DNA of 64,000 bases from Saccharibacillus nicotianae. GTDB lineage: Bacteria > Bacillota > Bacilli > Paenibacillales > Paenibacillaceae. How positions within the stretch are numbered: the first letter of the stretch is position 1; each line of letters opens with the position of its first letter. Below the pieces are notes generated by a model, which did not search any database, was not told the origin of the DNA, and saw nothing but the letters and a program-made list of their open reading frames with translations. Positions 51,500 to 61,371 of this stretch are shown piece by piece. The position numbers were made by a program, and so were the translations under genes. Where the stretch lies: assembly GCF_042681745.1 (NCBI RefSeq), contig NZ_JBHUGF010000010.1:372001-436000 (forward strand). Reading direction: 5' to 3'.

Positions 51500-52539
51500 T
51501 GAGTAAGCAAGACAAATCAGAGTTGAATGGAATTCAAGATAAGGACTGGGTAGAGCAAGAATTACCTGATCTAGAACATGCGGAAGAAACAGGCGAAGAT
51601 GAGACAGAAATCGGTTCTGTTCAAGTAATGGAATGGACGATTGCTGTAGAAGATGCTAAAACACGTATCGATAAATATATTACAGATTTATTGCCAGAAG
51701 GATTTTCACGTTCTCAAGTACAACAATGGATAACCGATGGCTTAGTAACAGTAGATGGCAAAGTTATCAAAGCTAATCATAAATTGCTGGAAAATGAACA
51801 GATTATCGTTCAACTTCCAAGTTTGGCTACTGTAGCAATCGAAGCACAGGATATTCCGCTTGATATCGTCTATGAAGATTCAGATGTAATTGTCATTAAT
51901 AAGCCTCGTGGTATGGTTGTCCATCCTGCAGTAGGTCATTCTTCCGATACGATGGTTAATGCTTTGATGTATCATTGCAAAGACTTATCCGGTATTAATG
52001 GCGAAGTGCGTCCAGGTATTGTGCACCGTATCGATAAAGATACAACAGGATTATTGATGGCTGCCAAAAATGATAAAGCTCATGCTTCATTATCGGAACA
52101 GCTCAAAAATCATACCGTTACTCGTAAATATATTGCACTGGTTCATGGTAATATCGAACATGATCAAGGTACGATTGATGCACCTATTGGTCGCTCTCCA
52201 CAGAATCGTAAAATGTTTACCGTTACAGAAAAGAACAGTAAGCATGCTGTTACTCATTTTGTCGTGACAGAACGTTTTGGTGATTTTACATTGGTAGAAC
52301 TTCGTCTGGAAACAGGACGTACTCACCAAATACGTGTGCATATGAAATTTATTGATCATCCGTTGGTTGCTGATCCTATGTATGGACGTGTAAGAGCCAA
52401 AGCTTCTACACTGGACGGACAAGCACTTCATGCGGCTGTACTCGGTTTTATTCATCCTACTACAGGTGAATATTTAGAGTTTCAAGCGCCGATACCAGAT
52501 GATCTGGAACAAGTATTATTATCCCTACGTAATCGTTAA
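51499..52539 (+). CDS. RluD-type 23S rRNA pseudouridine synthase
   Basis: 346 aa; GTG sharing the last base of the lspA stop, with GAAGAGGAG upstream. An acidic N-terminal extension (~45 residues, ending near VQVMEWTI) is not part of the usual RluD fold. An S4 domain follows (RIDKYITDLLPEGFSRSQVQ), then the RluA-family catalytic domain with HRIDKDTTGL around Asp179 and ETGRTHQIRVHMKFIDHPL. It isomerises uridines in 23S rRNA helix 69 or similar. B. subtilis ylyB is the neighbour of lspA in the same way, just before the pyr operon. Confidence 0.93.
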   Translation: MSKQDKSELNGIQDKDWVEQELPDLEHAEETGEDETEIGSVQVMEWTIAVEDAKTRIDKYITDLLPEGFSRSQVQQWITDGLVTVDGKVIKANHKLLENEQIIVQLPSLATVAIEAQDIPLDIVYEDSDVIVINKPRGMVVHPAVGHSSDTMVNALMYHCKDLSGINGEVRPGIVHRIDKDTTGLLMAAKNDKAHASLSEQLKNHTVTRKYIALVHGNIEHDQGTIDAPIGRSPQNRKMFTVTEKNSKHAVTHFVVTERFGDFTLVELRLETGRTHQIRVHMKFIDHPLVADPMYGRVRAKASTLDGQALHAAVLGFIHPTTGEYLEFQAPIPDDLEQVLLSLRNR

Positions 52540-52556
52540 TAAATATATCTATTTCG

Positions 52557-52591
52557 GAAGTCAGTCTGATCATCAGATTGGCTTCTTTTTT
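52557..52591 (+). terminator. Terminator of lspA-rluD
   Basis: Stem gaagtcagtctga / tcagattggcttc with a 3-4 base loop and a T-run. Confidence 0.93.
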
Positions 52592-52794
52592 GTATCTATA
52601 AATATGTAAAAACAGAAATCACTTTATAATCGTTAAAAGAGTATGATGAATAATTTATGAATAAAAAATGATTAAAATGATATATTTACTTATAATTGTG
52701 GATATTTATTCGTATATATTGTATAATTATGATTATTGAAACAAAGTATAACTATTCTTTTACAACTATATAACCATTTCTTCATCATCCCACG

Positions 52795-53022
52795 GTAAGT
52801 TGTGCAGTTGACAGTCACTGTTGTTTCTGTCATAATTCATTTCAGATGAATAAGCACCTTTAATTCAGTCCCGTGAGACTGGCAAGGTAACGTGAACGAT
52901 GTTCACTGTAGGACACCCTCTGTGTGGAGTGGTGCATACTACAGTGCGTCTGAGTATGACTGTCATGACGTGTGTCTATGACTACAGACTCCTTGCCGTT
53001 TTAGGGCAGGGAGTCTTTTTTA
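52795..53022 (+). promoter_or_regulatory. PyrR-regulated attenuator leader of the pyr operon
   Basis: The PyrR-binding hairpin contains cagtcccgtgagactg (52866-52881), matching the PyrR RNA consensus. A terminator (gactccttgcc / ggcagggagtc, 52987-53015, then six T) lies ~105 bases on. PyrR with UMP should bind, block the antiterminator and cause termination. An upstream TATAAT (52722-52727) may be the -10, with a poor -35. The rest of the 52592-53133 gap shows no gene. Confidence 0.92.
52987..53022 (+). terminator. Attenuator terminator of the pyr operon
   Basis: 11-bp stem with one G-U and loop gttttag, followed by TTTTTT. Confidence 0.93.
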
Positions 53023-53133
53023 TACCCTGACCGAAGAACGAGCAATAGAGTCAGAAAATAGGATGAACCAGACACGCGTTATGATGTTGACCACGGGGCC
53101 CAGGGTGTACAGAACCTGAGGAGGCTAACGATA

Positions 53134-53697
53134 ATGAATACAGAGACTCGCATTATCATGGATGAGACAGCAATCCGCCGCGCACTTACACGTATTGCAC
53201 ATGAGATTTTGGAGAAAAATAAAGGAATTGAAGATTGTATTTTGATCGGGATTCGTACACGAGGTATTTATCTCGCACAACGGATCGCAGAACGTATTCA
53301 AGAAATTGAAGGTAAACCTGTTCCTTTCGGTGAGCTGGATATTACCGGATATCGTGATGATCAAGACAATGGACGTTCTACAGGTATAAATAGTAGTACG
53401 ATGCTAACACCTGCTAATCTAACGATTCGTAACAAAAAAATTATTTTGTTCGATGATGTACTGTACACAGGTAGAACTATTAGAGCGGCTATGGATGCGC
53501 TGATGGATTGTGGAAGACCAGAAATGATTCAATTAGCAGTCCTAGCTGATCGCGGACATCGTGAACTTCCGATTCGACCGGATTATATTGGCAAAAACGT
53601 ACCGACATCTAAGCTCGAAGAAATCGAAGTAAGACTAAGTGAAATCGATGGTAGCGACCAAGTGAATATTATGCAACATCGTGAGGTGACTGCATGA
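53134..53697 (+). CDS. pyrR: Pyrimidine operon regulator PyrR / uracil phosphoribosyltransferase
   Basis: 187 aa; ATG with GAGGAGG upstream. PRTase fold with the PRPP loop IILFDDVLYTGRTIRAA. The N-terminal part (RALTRIAHEILEKNKG, LIGIRTRGIYLAQR) and LAVLADRGHRELPIRPD are PyrR-specific. UMP-bound protein binds the leader RNA hairpin. First gene of the operon, overlapping pyrB by four bases. Confidence 0.97.
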   Translation: MNTETRIIMDETAIRRALTRIAHEILEKNKGIEDCILIGIRTRGIYLAQRIAERIQEIEGKPVPFGELDITGYRDDQDNGRSTGINSSTMLTPANLTIRNKKIILFDDVLYTGRTIRAAMDALMDCGRPEMIQLAVLADRGHRELPIRPDYIGKNVPTSKLEEIEVRLSEIDGSDQVNIMQHREVTA

Positions 53698-54605
53698 TTA
53701 TGACAAACACTACAGTCAAACAACGCAGTCTGCTCGGTCTCAAAGGTATGAGTCAACCGGAGTTAGTTTCAATACTAGATCGCGCTGCTTACTGGGATGC
53801 ACATACAGAGAAGCAAGTATCTGTTTTACAATCACGCTTTGTCGCGAATATGTTTTTTGAGAATAGTACACGTACACGTTTTTCTTTTGAAATGGCTGAA
53901 AAGCGCTTGGGCGCAGAAGTGCTTAACTTCACTTCCGCAGTATCAAGCGTAGAAAAAGGCGAATCGATTTACGATACTGTTCGTACACTGGAAAGTATGG
54001 GAATTGATGCAGGAATCATTCGCTTGAAACCTTCAGGAGTATTGCAAGAATTAGCTGAAAAAGTAAATGTACCGCTTATCAATGCCGGTGATGGCAACAA
54101 TGAGCATCCGACACAAGGATTGCTTGATCTGTACACGATGCGTCAAGAATTTGGCGAGTTAAAAGGTCTGCATGTAGCGATTGTAGGTGACATTTTGCAT
54201 AGTCGTGTAGCACGCTCAAATCTCTGGGCTTTACAGACAATGGGTGCAAAAGTAAGCTTCTGTGCACCAGACAATATGCGTGCTGATGATATCGGAGAGG
54301 TTTCTTATATCAGTATGGAAGAAGCGTTACAAGCAGATGTAGTGATGATGTTAAGAGTGCAATTGGAACGCCATGCTGTAGGCATACTCAAGTCAGCAGA
54401 AGAATATCGCCTGCAATATGGATTGACCGAAGAAAGAGCTGCCCGGATGAAACAACATGCCATTATTATGCACCCGGCTCCAGTCAATCGTAATGTTGAG
54501 ATCGATGATGCACTGGTGGAAAGTCCTAAATCAAAAATTTTCCCACAAATGCAAAATGGTGTACCGATTCGGATGGCTGTTATTGAAAGAGCCTTACGTA
54601 ACTAA
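53694..54605 (+). CDS. pyrB: Aspartate carbamoyltransferase catalytic chain PyrB
   Basis: 303 aa; ATG overlapping the pyrR stop (ATGA), with GAGGTG upstream; an ATG two codons later is possible. The carbamoyl-phosphate motif ENSTRTRFSFE is at 56-66, HPTQGLLDLYT and MHPAPVNRNVEI at the aspartate site. It makes carbamoyl-aspartate. No pyrI regulatory chain is present, as in Bacillus. The uracil permease gene pyrP, which lies between pyrR and pyrB in B. subtilis, is absent. Confidence 0.97.
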   Translation: MIMTNTTVKQRSLLGLKGMSQPELVSILDRAAYWDAHTEKQVSVLQSRFVANMFFENSTRTRFSFEMAEKRLGAEVLNFTSAVSSVEKGESIYDTVRTLESMGIDAGIIRLKPSGVLQELAEKVNVPLINAGDGNNEHPTQGLLDLYTMRQEFGELKGLHVAIVGDILHSRVARSNLWALQTMGAKVSFCAPDNMRADDIGEVSYISMEEALQADVVMMLRVQLERHAVGILKSAEEYRLQYGLTEERAARMKQHAIIMHPAPVNRNVEIDDALVESPKSKIFPQMQNGVPIRMAVIERALRN

Positions 54606-54644
54606 GCACTACGATAATCAACAATACAATTTCGGAGGTTAACA

Positions 54645-55970
54645 ATGACACTTTTTATCAAAAACGCAAACGTATTGAACGGAAATAACGAGCTGGAAAT
54701 CAAACATATATGGGTAGAAGATAGCCAAATCGCACACATTTTTGCAGGAGAGCAAAGCACATCAGACTTGCTTGAACAGTATGGATCAGGTAAAGAAGTC
54801 ACAGAGATCGACGCTACAGGCAAGTTAGTGACTCCCGGATTGATCGATATGCATGTACACTTACGAGAGCCTGGTTTTGAGCACAAAGAAACGATAGCAA
54901 CCGGAACTGCTTCAGCAGCCAAAGGTGGATTTACCACTATCGCTTGTATGCCAAATACACGACCGGTTACAGACAATGCCGATGTAGTAAAATTGGTACT
55001 GGACAAAGCGGCAGAAGCAGGGAGTGTCAAAGTTCTTCCTTACGCAGCTATTACAGTCAACGAGTTAGGACGCGAATTAACAGATTTCGCAGCGCTCAAA
55101 CAAGCGGGTGCTATCGGATTCACGGATGACGGAGTAGGCGTACAAAATGCACAAATGATGAAAAATGCTATGGCACTTGCCGCTTCGATGGATATGCCGG
55201 TTATTGCACACTGTGAAGATGATTCATTGGTGGTTGGAGCATCAGTAAGTGAAGGAGAATTTGCTCGCAAACATGGTCTGAAAGGGATTCCGAACGAATC
55301 TGAAGCAATCCACGTAGGACGCGACATTTTGCTCGCTGAAGCAACAGGTGTTCATTATCATGTGTGTCATGTAAGTACAGAACAATCGATTCGCTTGATT
55401 CGCTTAGCCAAATCGATTGGGATCAAAGTAACCGCAGAGGTATGCCCGCATCATTTGATCTTATCCGATGAAGATATTCCCGGTATGGATGCCAACTGGA
55501 AAATGAATCCACCTCTACGTACACCACGCGATGTAGAAGCTTGTATTCAAGCAGTAGAAGATAGAACAATCGATATCATTGTGACTGATCATGCGCCTCA
55601 TAGTGAAGAAGAAAAAGCAAAAGGAATGGAATTAGCACCGTTTGGAATCGTTGGATTTGAAACAGCATTTCCATTGTTATATACCAAATTTGTTCAAACA
55701 GGACGCTGGTCATTACAAATGCTTGTAGATCGAATGACATCTGATCCAGCTAAAGTATTCCGCTTAGCAACAGGACGCTTAGAGCAAGGTGCTCCAGCAG
55801 ATATCACATTAATCGATCTGGAAACAAAGCAAACAGTTGATCCAGCTACATTTGCAACAAAAGGAAAAAATACCCCATTTACCAACTGGACATTACAAGG
55901 TTGGCCACAGACAACGATCGTAGACGGTCAAGTCGTTTGGTCGCAGGAAGCTACGGCTTCTAAAGCATAA
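54645..55970 (+). CDS. pyrC: Dihydroorotase PyrC
   Basis: 441 aa; ATG with GGAGG upstream. Amidohydrolase with zinc ligands His70 and His72 in DMHVHLREPG, further His in HYHVCHVST and TAEVCPHH, and the Asp of VTDHAPHSEEEK. Type I dihydroorotase. It closes carbamoyl-aspartate to dihydroorotate. Confidence 0.96.
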   Translation: MTLFIKNANVLNGNNELEIKHIWVEDSQIAHIFAGEQSTSDLLEQYGSGKEVTEIDATGKLVTPGLIDMHVHLREPGFEHKETIATGTASAAKGGFTTIACMPNTRPVTDNADVVKLVLDKAAEAGSVKVLPYAAITVNELGRELTDFAALKQAGAIGFTDDGVGVQNAQMMKNAMALAASMDMPVIAHCEDDSLVVGASVSEGEFARKHGLKGIPNESEAIHVGRDILLAEATGVHYHVCHVSTEQSIRLIRLAKSIGIKVTAEVCPHHLILSDEDIPGMDANWKMNPPLRTPRDVEACIQAVEDRTIDIIVTDHAPHSEEEKAKGMELAPFGIVGFETAFPLLYTKFVQTGRWSLQMLVDRMTSDPAKVFRLATGRLEQGAPADITLIDLETKQTVDPATFATKGKNTPFTNWTLQGWPQTTIVDGQVVWSQEATASKA

Positions 55971-56043
55971 ATATACCGAAAAGTGATATAAATATTCATT
56001 TGATTATAACTAACTTTTAAGATAGATAGAGGAGTGAAACGGG

Positions 56044-57174
56044 ATGCAGGCAAAATTGTTATTAGAGGACGGAACATTATTTACAGGCCGTAGTTTCGGA
56101 GCAGAAGGCGAAACCACTGGAGAAGTTGTATTCAATACCGGAATCACCGGTTACCAGGAGGTACTGTCTGATCCTTCGTACTGTGGACAGATCGTAACAA
56201 TGACTTATCCGCTGATCGGAAATTATGGTATTAATCGTGATGACTTTGAATCGGTTCGTCCGTATATTAATGGATTCGTTGTTCGTAGACATGAGCCTGT
56301 ACCTAGTAACTGGCGTGCTCAATACACAATTGATGAATTGCTACGTGAACATGGCATTATCGGAATCAGCGATATAGATACACGCATGTTAACACGTCGT
56401 ATTCGTCATCAAGGAACGATGAGAGGCATTTTGACAAGCGGTTCGTTATCGACTGAAGAATTGATGGAGCGTCTAAATAGTAGCGTATCGGCTACCAATC
56501 AGGTAAGTCATACTTCTACTTCTCATATTTATACAAGTCCTGGACCCAAAGAGCGTATCGTACTTATCGATTACGGCGCAAAAACAGGGATTGTACGTGA
56601 GTTATCTCAACGCGGTTGTGATGTTGTGGTCGTACCTCAAGATACGACAGCAGAACAGATTCGCCGCTTACATCCAGACGGTATTCAATTATCTAACGGG
56701 CCAGGAGATCCCAAAGATGTACCTGCTGCGGTAAAAGTGATTGAAGAATTACTTGGCGAATATCCAATCTTCGGTATTTGTCTAGGACACCAGTTGTTCG
56801 CTTTGGCTTGCGGAGCAGATACAGACAAATTGAAATTCGGACATCGTGGTGGTAACCATCCTGTCAAAGATTTGCAAACAGGACGTTGCTATATTACATC
56901 GCAAAATCATGGATATACAGTGAAAGAATCTTCTATTGAAGGAACAGAACTTGAAGTTACTCATATCAATAACAATGATAAAACGATAGAAGGATTAAAG
57001 CATAAGACTTATCCAGCATTTTCTGTACAATATCATCCAGAAGCAGCACCAGGGCCTTTTGATAATGGCTATCTATTCGATCAATTTCTAACGATGATTC
57101 GTGAATATAAAGCACAACATCCTCAAAAAACGCGTCAAGCCGAAATGATGGCTGCTGTGAAAGGAGCTAACTGA
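56044..57174 (+). CDS. pyrAA: Carbamoyl-phosphate synthase small subunit
   Basis: 376 aa; ATG with GGAGTGAAACGGG upstream. N-terminal CPSase small-subunit domain (LEDGTLFTGRSFGAEG), then a class I glutamine amidotransferase with nucleophile Cys246 in FGICLGHQLFAL and the His/Glu pair in QYHPEAAPGP. It supplies ammonia to the large subunit. As part of the pyr operon it is the pyrimidine-controlled (carA-like) enzyme. Confidence 0.96.
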   Translation: MQAKLLLEDGTLFTGRSFGAEGETTGEVVFNTGITGYQEVLSDPSYCGQIVTMTYPLIGNYGINRDDFESVRPYINGFVVRRHEPVPSNWRAQYTIDELLREHGIIGISDIDTRMLTRRIRHQGTMRGILTSGSLSTEELMERLNSSVSATNQVSHTSTSHIYTSPGPKERIVLIDYGAKTGIVRELSQRGCDVVVVPQDTTAEQIRRLHPDGIQLSNGPGDPKDVPAAVKVIEELLGEYPIFGICLGHQLFALACGADTDKLKFGHRGGNHPVKDLQTGRCYITSQNHGYTVKESSIEGTELEVTHINNNDKTIEGLKHKTYPAFSVQYHPEAAPGPFDNGYLFDQFLTMIREYKAQHPQKTRQAEMMAAVKGAN

Positions 57175-57175
57175 T

Positions 57176-60100
57176 ATGCCCAAAAATAATGAACTTAAAA
57201 AAATACTTGTAATTGGTTCCGGACCTATTGTTATCGGTCAAGCTGCTGAATTTGACTATGCAGGTACGCAAGCTTGTCAGGCATTGAAAGAAGAAGGGGT
57301 AGAAGTTGTACTCATCAACAGCAACCCTGCAACAATCATGACAGATACCAACATGGCAGATAAAGTCTATATCGAGCCAATCACACTTGAATTTGTGACT
57401 CAAATTATTCGCCAAGAACGTCCTGATGGTCTACTGCCTACATTGGGTGGACAAACAGGCTTGAATATGGCTGTAGAATTAGCACGTGCAGGTGTACTGG
57501 AAAGCGAAAATGTGAAGTTACTAGGAACTCAATTAGAATCGATCGAAAAAGCGGAAGATCGTGATCTGTTCCGCGACTTGATGCGTGAATTGGATCAACC
57601 TGTTCCTGATAGTGTGATTGTAACTACACTTGAAGAATCATTAGTATTTGCAAATGAAATCGGATATCCAATCATTGTTCGTCCTGCTTATACATTGGGA
57701 GGTACAGGTGGTGGTATCTGTATCAATGAAGAAGAATTACGTGAAACGGTACAAGCGGGTATTCGTTATAGCCCGATCGGACAATGTCTGGTAGAGAAAA
57801 GTATCGCAGGGATGAAAGAAGTCGAGTATGAAGTTATGCGCGATGCTAATGATAACTGTATCGTAGTCTGCAACATGGAGAACTTTGATCCAGTAGGTGT
57901 GCATACCGGTGATAGTATCGTAGTTGCACCTAGTCAGACCCTTTCTGATCGTGAATATCAAATGCTACGCTCTGCATCTCTTAAAATTATTCGCGCTCTA
58001 AATATTGAAGGTGGATGTAACGTACAGTTTGCCCTTGATCCGCAAAGTTACCAATACTATGTGATCGAAGTAAATCCGCGTGTAAGTCGCTCGTCTGCAC
58101 TTGCTTCCAAAGCAACAGGCTATCCGATTGCGAAAATGGCAGCGAAGATTGCAATGGGTTATACGTTAGATGAAATCGTCAATCCTGTAACAGGACAAAC
58201 ATACGCTTGCTTTGAACCAACACTAGATTATATCGTTGCTAAAATCCCGCGCTGGCCATTTGATAAATTTATCAGTGCTAACCGTAAATTAGGTACACAG
58301 ATGAAAGCAACAGGCGAAGTGATGGCGATTGGCCGTACATTTGAAGAAGCAATTCACAAAGCAGTACGCTCGCTTGAAATCGGTGTTCATCGTATCCATC
58401 TAAAAGATGCAGAGCATATCGAAGATAGTGTATTAGATGAGCGTCTAATCAAAGCAGATGATGAGCGTCTATTCTTGGTCGCAGAAGCATTCCGTCGCGG
58501 CTATAGCTTGGAGCAGATTCAACAACTCACCAATATCGACTGGTGGTTCCTAGACAAAATTGAACGTATTGTCGCGTATGAGTCTGTACTTTCATCAGAA
58601 GATACATTGAGTGATGATACATTGTATATGGCGAAACGTCTTGGATTTACAGATCGTTCGATTGCGGAACTGCGCAGTATCAATCACCCAGAAGATCCAT
58701 TTAATAACGAACATCATATTCGTGCATATCGTAAAGAAAATAATATGATGCCTGTATTCAAAATGGTAGATACTTGTGCCGCAGAATTTGAAGCGACTAC
58801 ACCGTATTATTACTCTACCTTTGAGACTGAAAATGAAGTGATCGAAAGCCCTAAAGAAAAAATCGTGGTGCTTGGTTCGGGGCCAATCCGTATTGGTCAA
58901 GGGATCGAGTTCGATTATTCAACTGTGCATGCAGTATGGGCTATTCAAGAGTCTGGGTATGAAGCAGTCATTATTAACAACAACCCTGAAACGGTTTCGA
59001 CCGATTTTAATACATCAGACCGTTTATACTTTGAACCATTGTTTTTTGAAGATGTAATGAATGTTATCGAACAGGAAAATCCGATCGGAGTTATTGTACA
59101 GTTCGGTGGACAAACAGCGATTAACCTTGCAGCTCCATTAAGCAAAGCAGGTGTTAAGATTCTAGGAACTAGCTTGGCAAGTATTGATGAAGCAGAAGAC
59201 CGCAAAAAGTTCGAAGCTTTACTGTCTCGCTTGAATATTTCTCAGCCTGAAGGTAGCACAGTACTATCGATAGATGAAGCGGTAGAAACAGCGCAAAAAT
59301 TAGGTTATCCGGTACTGGTTCGTCCTTCTTATGTACTTGGTGGACGTGCAATGGAAATTGTATACTCGGATGAAGAACTATTGCTCTATATGGCAGAAGC
59401 AGTCAAAGTAAATCCTGAGCATCCAGTATTGATTGACCGTTATATGCTAGGTAAAGAAGTGGAAGTTGATGCGATCTGTGATGGCGAAACAGTCGTTGTA
59501 CCGGGCATTATGGAACATATCGAACGCGCAGGCGTTCACTCCGGTGACTCGATTGCAGTGTATCCTCCACAACATCTGTCTGAAGAATTGAAGCAAAAAG
59601 TAGTCGATATCACGATCCGCACAGCGAAAGAACTAAAAACTGTCGGCTTGGTGAATATCCAATTCGTTATTTTCCAAAATGAAGTCTATGTGATTGAAGT
59701 GAACCCACGTTCTTCACGCACAGTGCCTTTCTTGAGTAAAGTAACTGATATTCCAATGGCGAAGATTGCTACACAAGCGATTCTAGGCATTAAGCTCAAA
59801 GATTTGGGATATAGCGAAGGATTGTGGAAAGAAAGCGAATATATCTCGGTCAAAGTGCCAGTGTTCTCTTTTGCTAAATTACGCCGCGTAGAGCCTACAT
59901 TAGGCCCTGAAATGAAATCGACAGGTGAAGTCATGGGACGCGATCTATTGTATGCTAAAGCTCTATACAAAGGCTTAATCGGTGCAGGGATGAAAATTCC
60001 AGCAACTGGAGCCTTGATTGCAACGGTAGCAGACAAAGACAAGCCAGAAGCTGTTCGCTTGTTAAAAGGATTTTACCGTCTAGGATACAAAATTATTGCT

Positions 60101-60475
60101 ACCAGTGGTACAGCAAAAGCATTAGAAGAAGCAGGAATCAAAGTAACAGTAATTCATAAGTTAACAGAAGGTGTGCCGAACATTCTGGATCTTATCCGCA
60201 GTGGACAAGCCAACTTTGTAGTCAATACCTTTACTAAAGGGAAAACGCCTGCTCGTGACGGATTCCGTATCCGCCGTGAAGCTGTAGAAAATGGTGTGGT
60301 ATGTATGACATCACTTGATACGGTCGAAGCTTTGTTAACAATGCTAGATACGATTAACTTCTCTTCTTACGCTATGCCGTCTTTGACGAACACTGTAACT
60401 GCAAATCCTACAAAAGATGTTGTTAACAATATCGTAGTCGGTCAACTGGAAGATCAGGAAACTATTCTGAGCTAA
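57176..60475 (+). CDS. pyrAB: Carbamoyl-phosphate synthase large subunit
   Basis: 1099 aa; ATG two bases after pyrAA, with AAGGAGC upstream. Two homologous ATP-grasp halves: residues ~1-400 (VIGSGPIVIGQAAEFDYAG) and ~555-930 (VLGSGPIRIGQGIEFDYS), joined by an oligomerisation domain. The C-terminal MGS-like allosteric domain (~945-1060) holds the effector site. It makes carbamoyl phosphate from bicarbonate, ammonia and two ATP. A ~30-residue C-terminal tail is present after the MGS domain. Confidence 0.97.
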   Translation: MPKNNELKKILVIGSGPIVIGQAAEFDYAGTQACQALKEEGVEVVLINSNPATIMTDTNMADKVYIEPITLEFVTQIIRQERPDGLLPTLGGQTGLNMAVELARAGVLESENVKLLGTQLESIEKAEDRDLFRDLMRELDQPVPDSVIVTTLEESLVFANEIGYPIIVRPAYTLGGTGGGICINEEELRETVQAGIRYSPIGQCLVEKSIAGMKEVEYEVMRDANDNCIVVCNMENFDPVGVHTGDSIVVAPSQTLSDREYQMLRSASLKIIRALNIEGGCNVQFALDPQSYQYYVIEVNPRVSRSSALASKATGYPIAKMAAKIAMGYTLDEIVNPVTGQTYACFEPTLDYIVAKIPRWPFDKFISANRKLGTQMKATGEVMAIGRTFEEAIHKAVRSLEIGVHRIHLKDAEHIEDSVLDERLIKADDERLFLVAEAFRRGYSLEQIQQLTNIDWWFLDKIERIVAYESVLSSEDTLSDDTLYMAKRLGFTDRSIAELRSINHPEDPFNNEHHIRAYRKENNMMPVFKMVDTCAAEFEATTPYYYSTFETENEVIESPKEKIVVLGSGPIRIGQGIEFDYSTVHAVWAIQESGYEAVIINNNPETVSTDFNTSDRLYFEPLFFEDVMNVIEQENPIGVIVQFGGQTAINLAAPLSKAGVKILGTSLASIDEAEDRKKFEALLSRLNISQPEGSTVLSIDEAVETAQKLGYPVLVRPSYVLGGRAMEIVYSDEELLLYMAEAVKVNPEHPVLIDRYMLGKEVEVDAICDGETVVVPGIMEHIERAGVHSGDSIAVYPPQHLSEELKQKVVDITIRTAKELKTVGLVNIQFVIFQNEVYVIEVNPRSSRTVPFLSKVTDIPMAKIATQAILGIKLKDLGYSEGLWKESEYISVKVPVFSFAKLRRVEPTLGPEMKSTGEVMGRDLLYAKALYKGLIGAGMKIPATGALIATVADKDKPEAVRLLKGFYRLGYKIIATSGTAKALEEAGIKVTVIHKLTEGVPNILDLIRSGQANFVVNTFTKGKTPARDGFRIRREAVENGVVCMTSLDTVEALLTMLDTINFSSYAMPSLTNTVTANPTKDVVNNIVVGQLEDQETILS

Positions 60476-60490
60476 AAGTAATGACCACCT

Positions 60491-60543
60491 CACACAAAAC
60501 TAAAGTACGGCGGATCATTCTAGTGTCCGCCGTCATTTGTGTG
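60491..60543 (+). other. Nested hairpin in the pyrAB-pyrF gap
   Basis: Outer stem cacacaaa / tttgtgtg and inner 8-bp G/C-rich stem acggcgga / tccgccgt. There is no T-tract. It occupies the place where pyrK and pyrD lie in B. subtilis; it may stabilise or separate the two halves of the operon mRNA. Confidence 0.65.
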
Positions 60544-60621
60544 CGTATAATCGGTTTGTATACAACGTATAGTCATATATTCGTAGCTATAATAAGTATG
60601 ATTTTCAAGGAGGTACAACAG

Positions 60622-61371
60622 TTGACACATTCGATCTCTCCAGCGATAGCTAAGCGCTTGATTGTAGCGCTTGATTATCCTAATGTAGAAGAAGCACGAG
60701 TAATTATCGAACATCTTCAAGGTATCCCATGTACACTCAAAGTAGGCATGCAATTATTTTATAGCGCAGGACCTGATTTTATTCGTGAGTTAAAATCAAA
60801 AGGATACTCGGTTTTTTTAGATTTGAAAATGCATGATATTCCGAATACTGTTAAAGGTGGAGCTCATAGCATCACCAGACTGGGAGTCGATCTTTTTAAT
60901 GTGCATGCGTCAGGTGGTCGCAAAATGATGGAAGCGGCAGTAGAAGGAATGGAGTCTGCACTAACAGCAGATACTAGCTTACAACGCCCTTTGTTAATTG
61001 CAGTGACTCAGTTAACCAGTACATCACAGCAAGTCATGAATCAGGAAATCGGTATTCAGGGAACAGTGGAATATGCTGTTGTTCATTATGCACGCTTGGC
61101 ACAGCAAAGCGGTCTGGGTGGAGTAGTCTGCTCTCCGTTAGAAGTGTCGATGATTCAGCAAGCATGCGGAACATCATTTGCTACTATTACTCCGGGTGTA
61201 CGTCCGGCTGGTAGTGATATAGGTGATCAGACACGTATATTAACGCCAGGACAAGCGATAGCTGGTGGGAGTGACTATTTGGTAGTAGGTCGTCCAATTA
61301 CCGGGGCACATGATCCTAGAGAAGCGACAGAACAGATTATAGAGGAGATGAGTTTACATGTTAACGATTGA
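60622..61371 (+). CDS. pyrF: Orotidine 5'-phosphate decarboxylase PyrF
   Basis: 249 aa from the TTG at 60622, seven bases after AAGGAGG; the frame opens 141 bases earlier across the hairpin and is not the start. Catalytic Asp67-Lys69-Asp72 in FLDLKMHDIPNT, then GVVCSPLEVSMI and TPGVRPAGSDIGDQTRI. It converts OMP to UMP. Overlaps pyrE by 14 bases. Confidence 0.95.
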   Translation: MTHSISPAIAKRLIVALDYPNVEEARVIIEHLQGIPCTLKVGMQLFYSAGPDFIRELKSKGYSVFLDLKMHDIPNTVKGGAHSITRLGVDLFNVHASGGRKMMEAAVEGMESALTADTSLQRPLLIAVTQLTSTSQQVMNQEIGIQGTVEYAVVHYARLAQQSGLGGVVCSPLEVSMIQQACGTSFATITPGVRPAGSDIGDQTRILTPGQAIAGGSDYLVVGRPITGAHDPREATEQIIEEMSLHVND

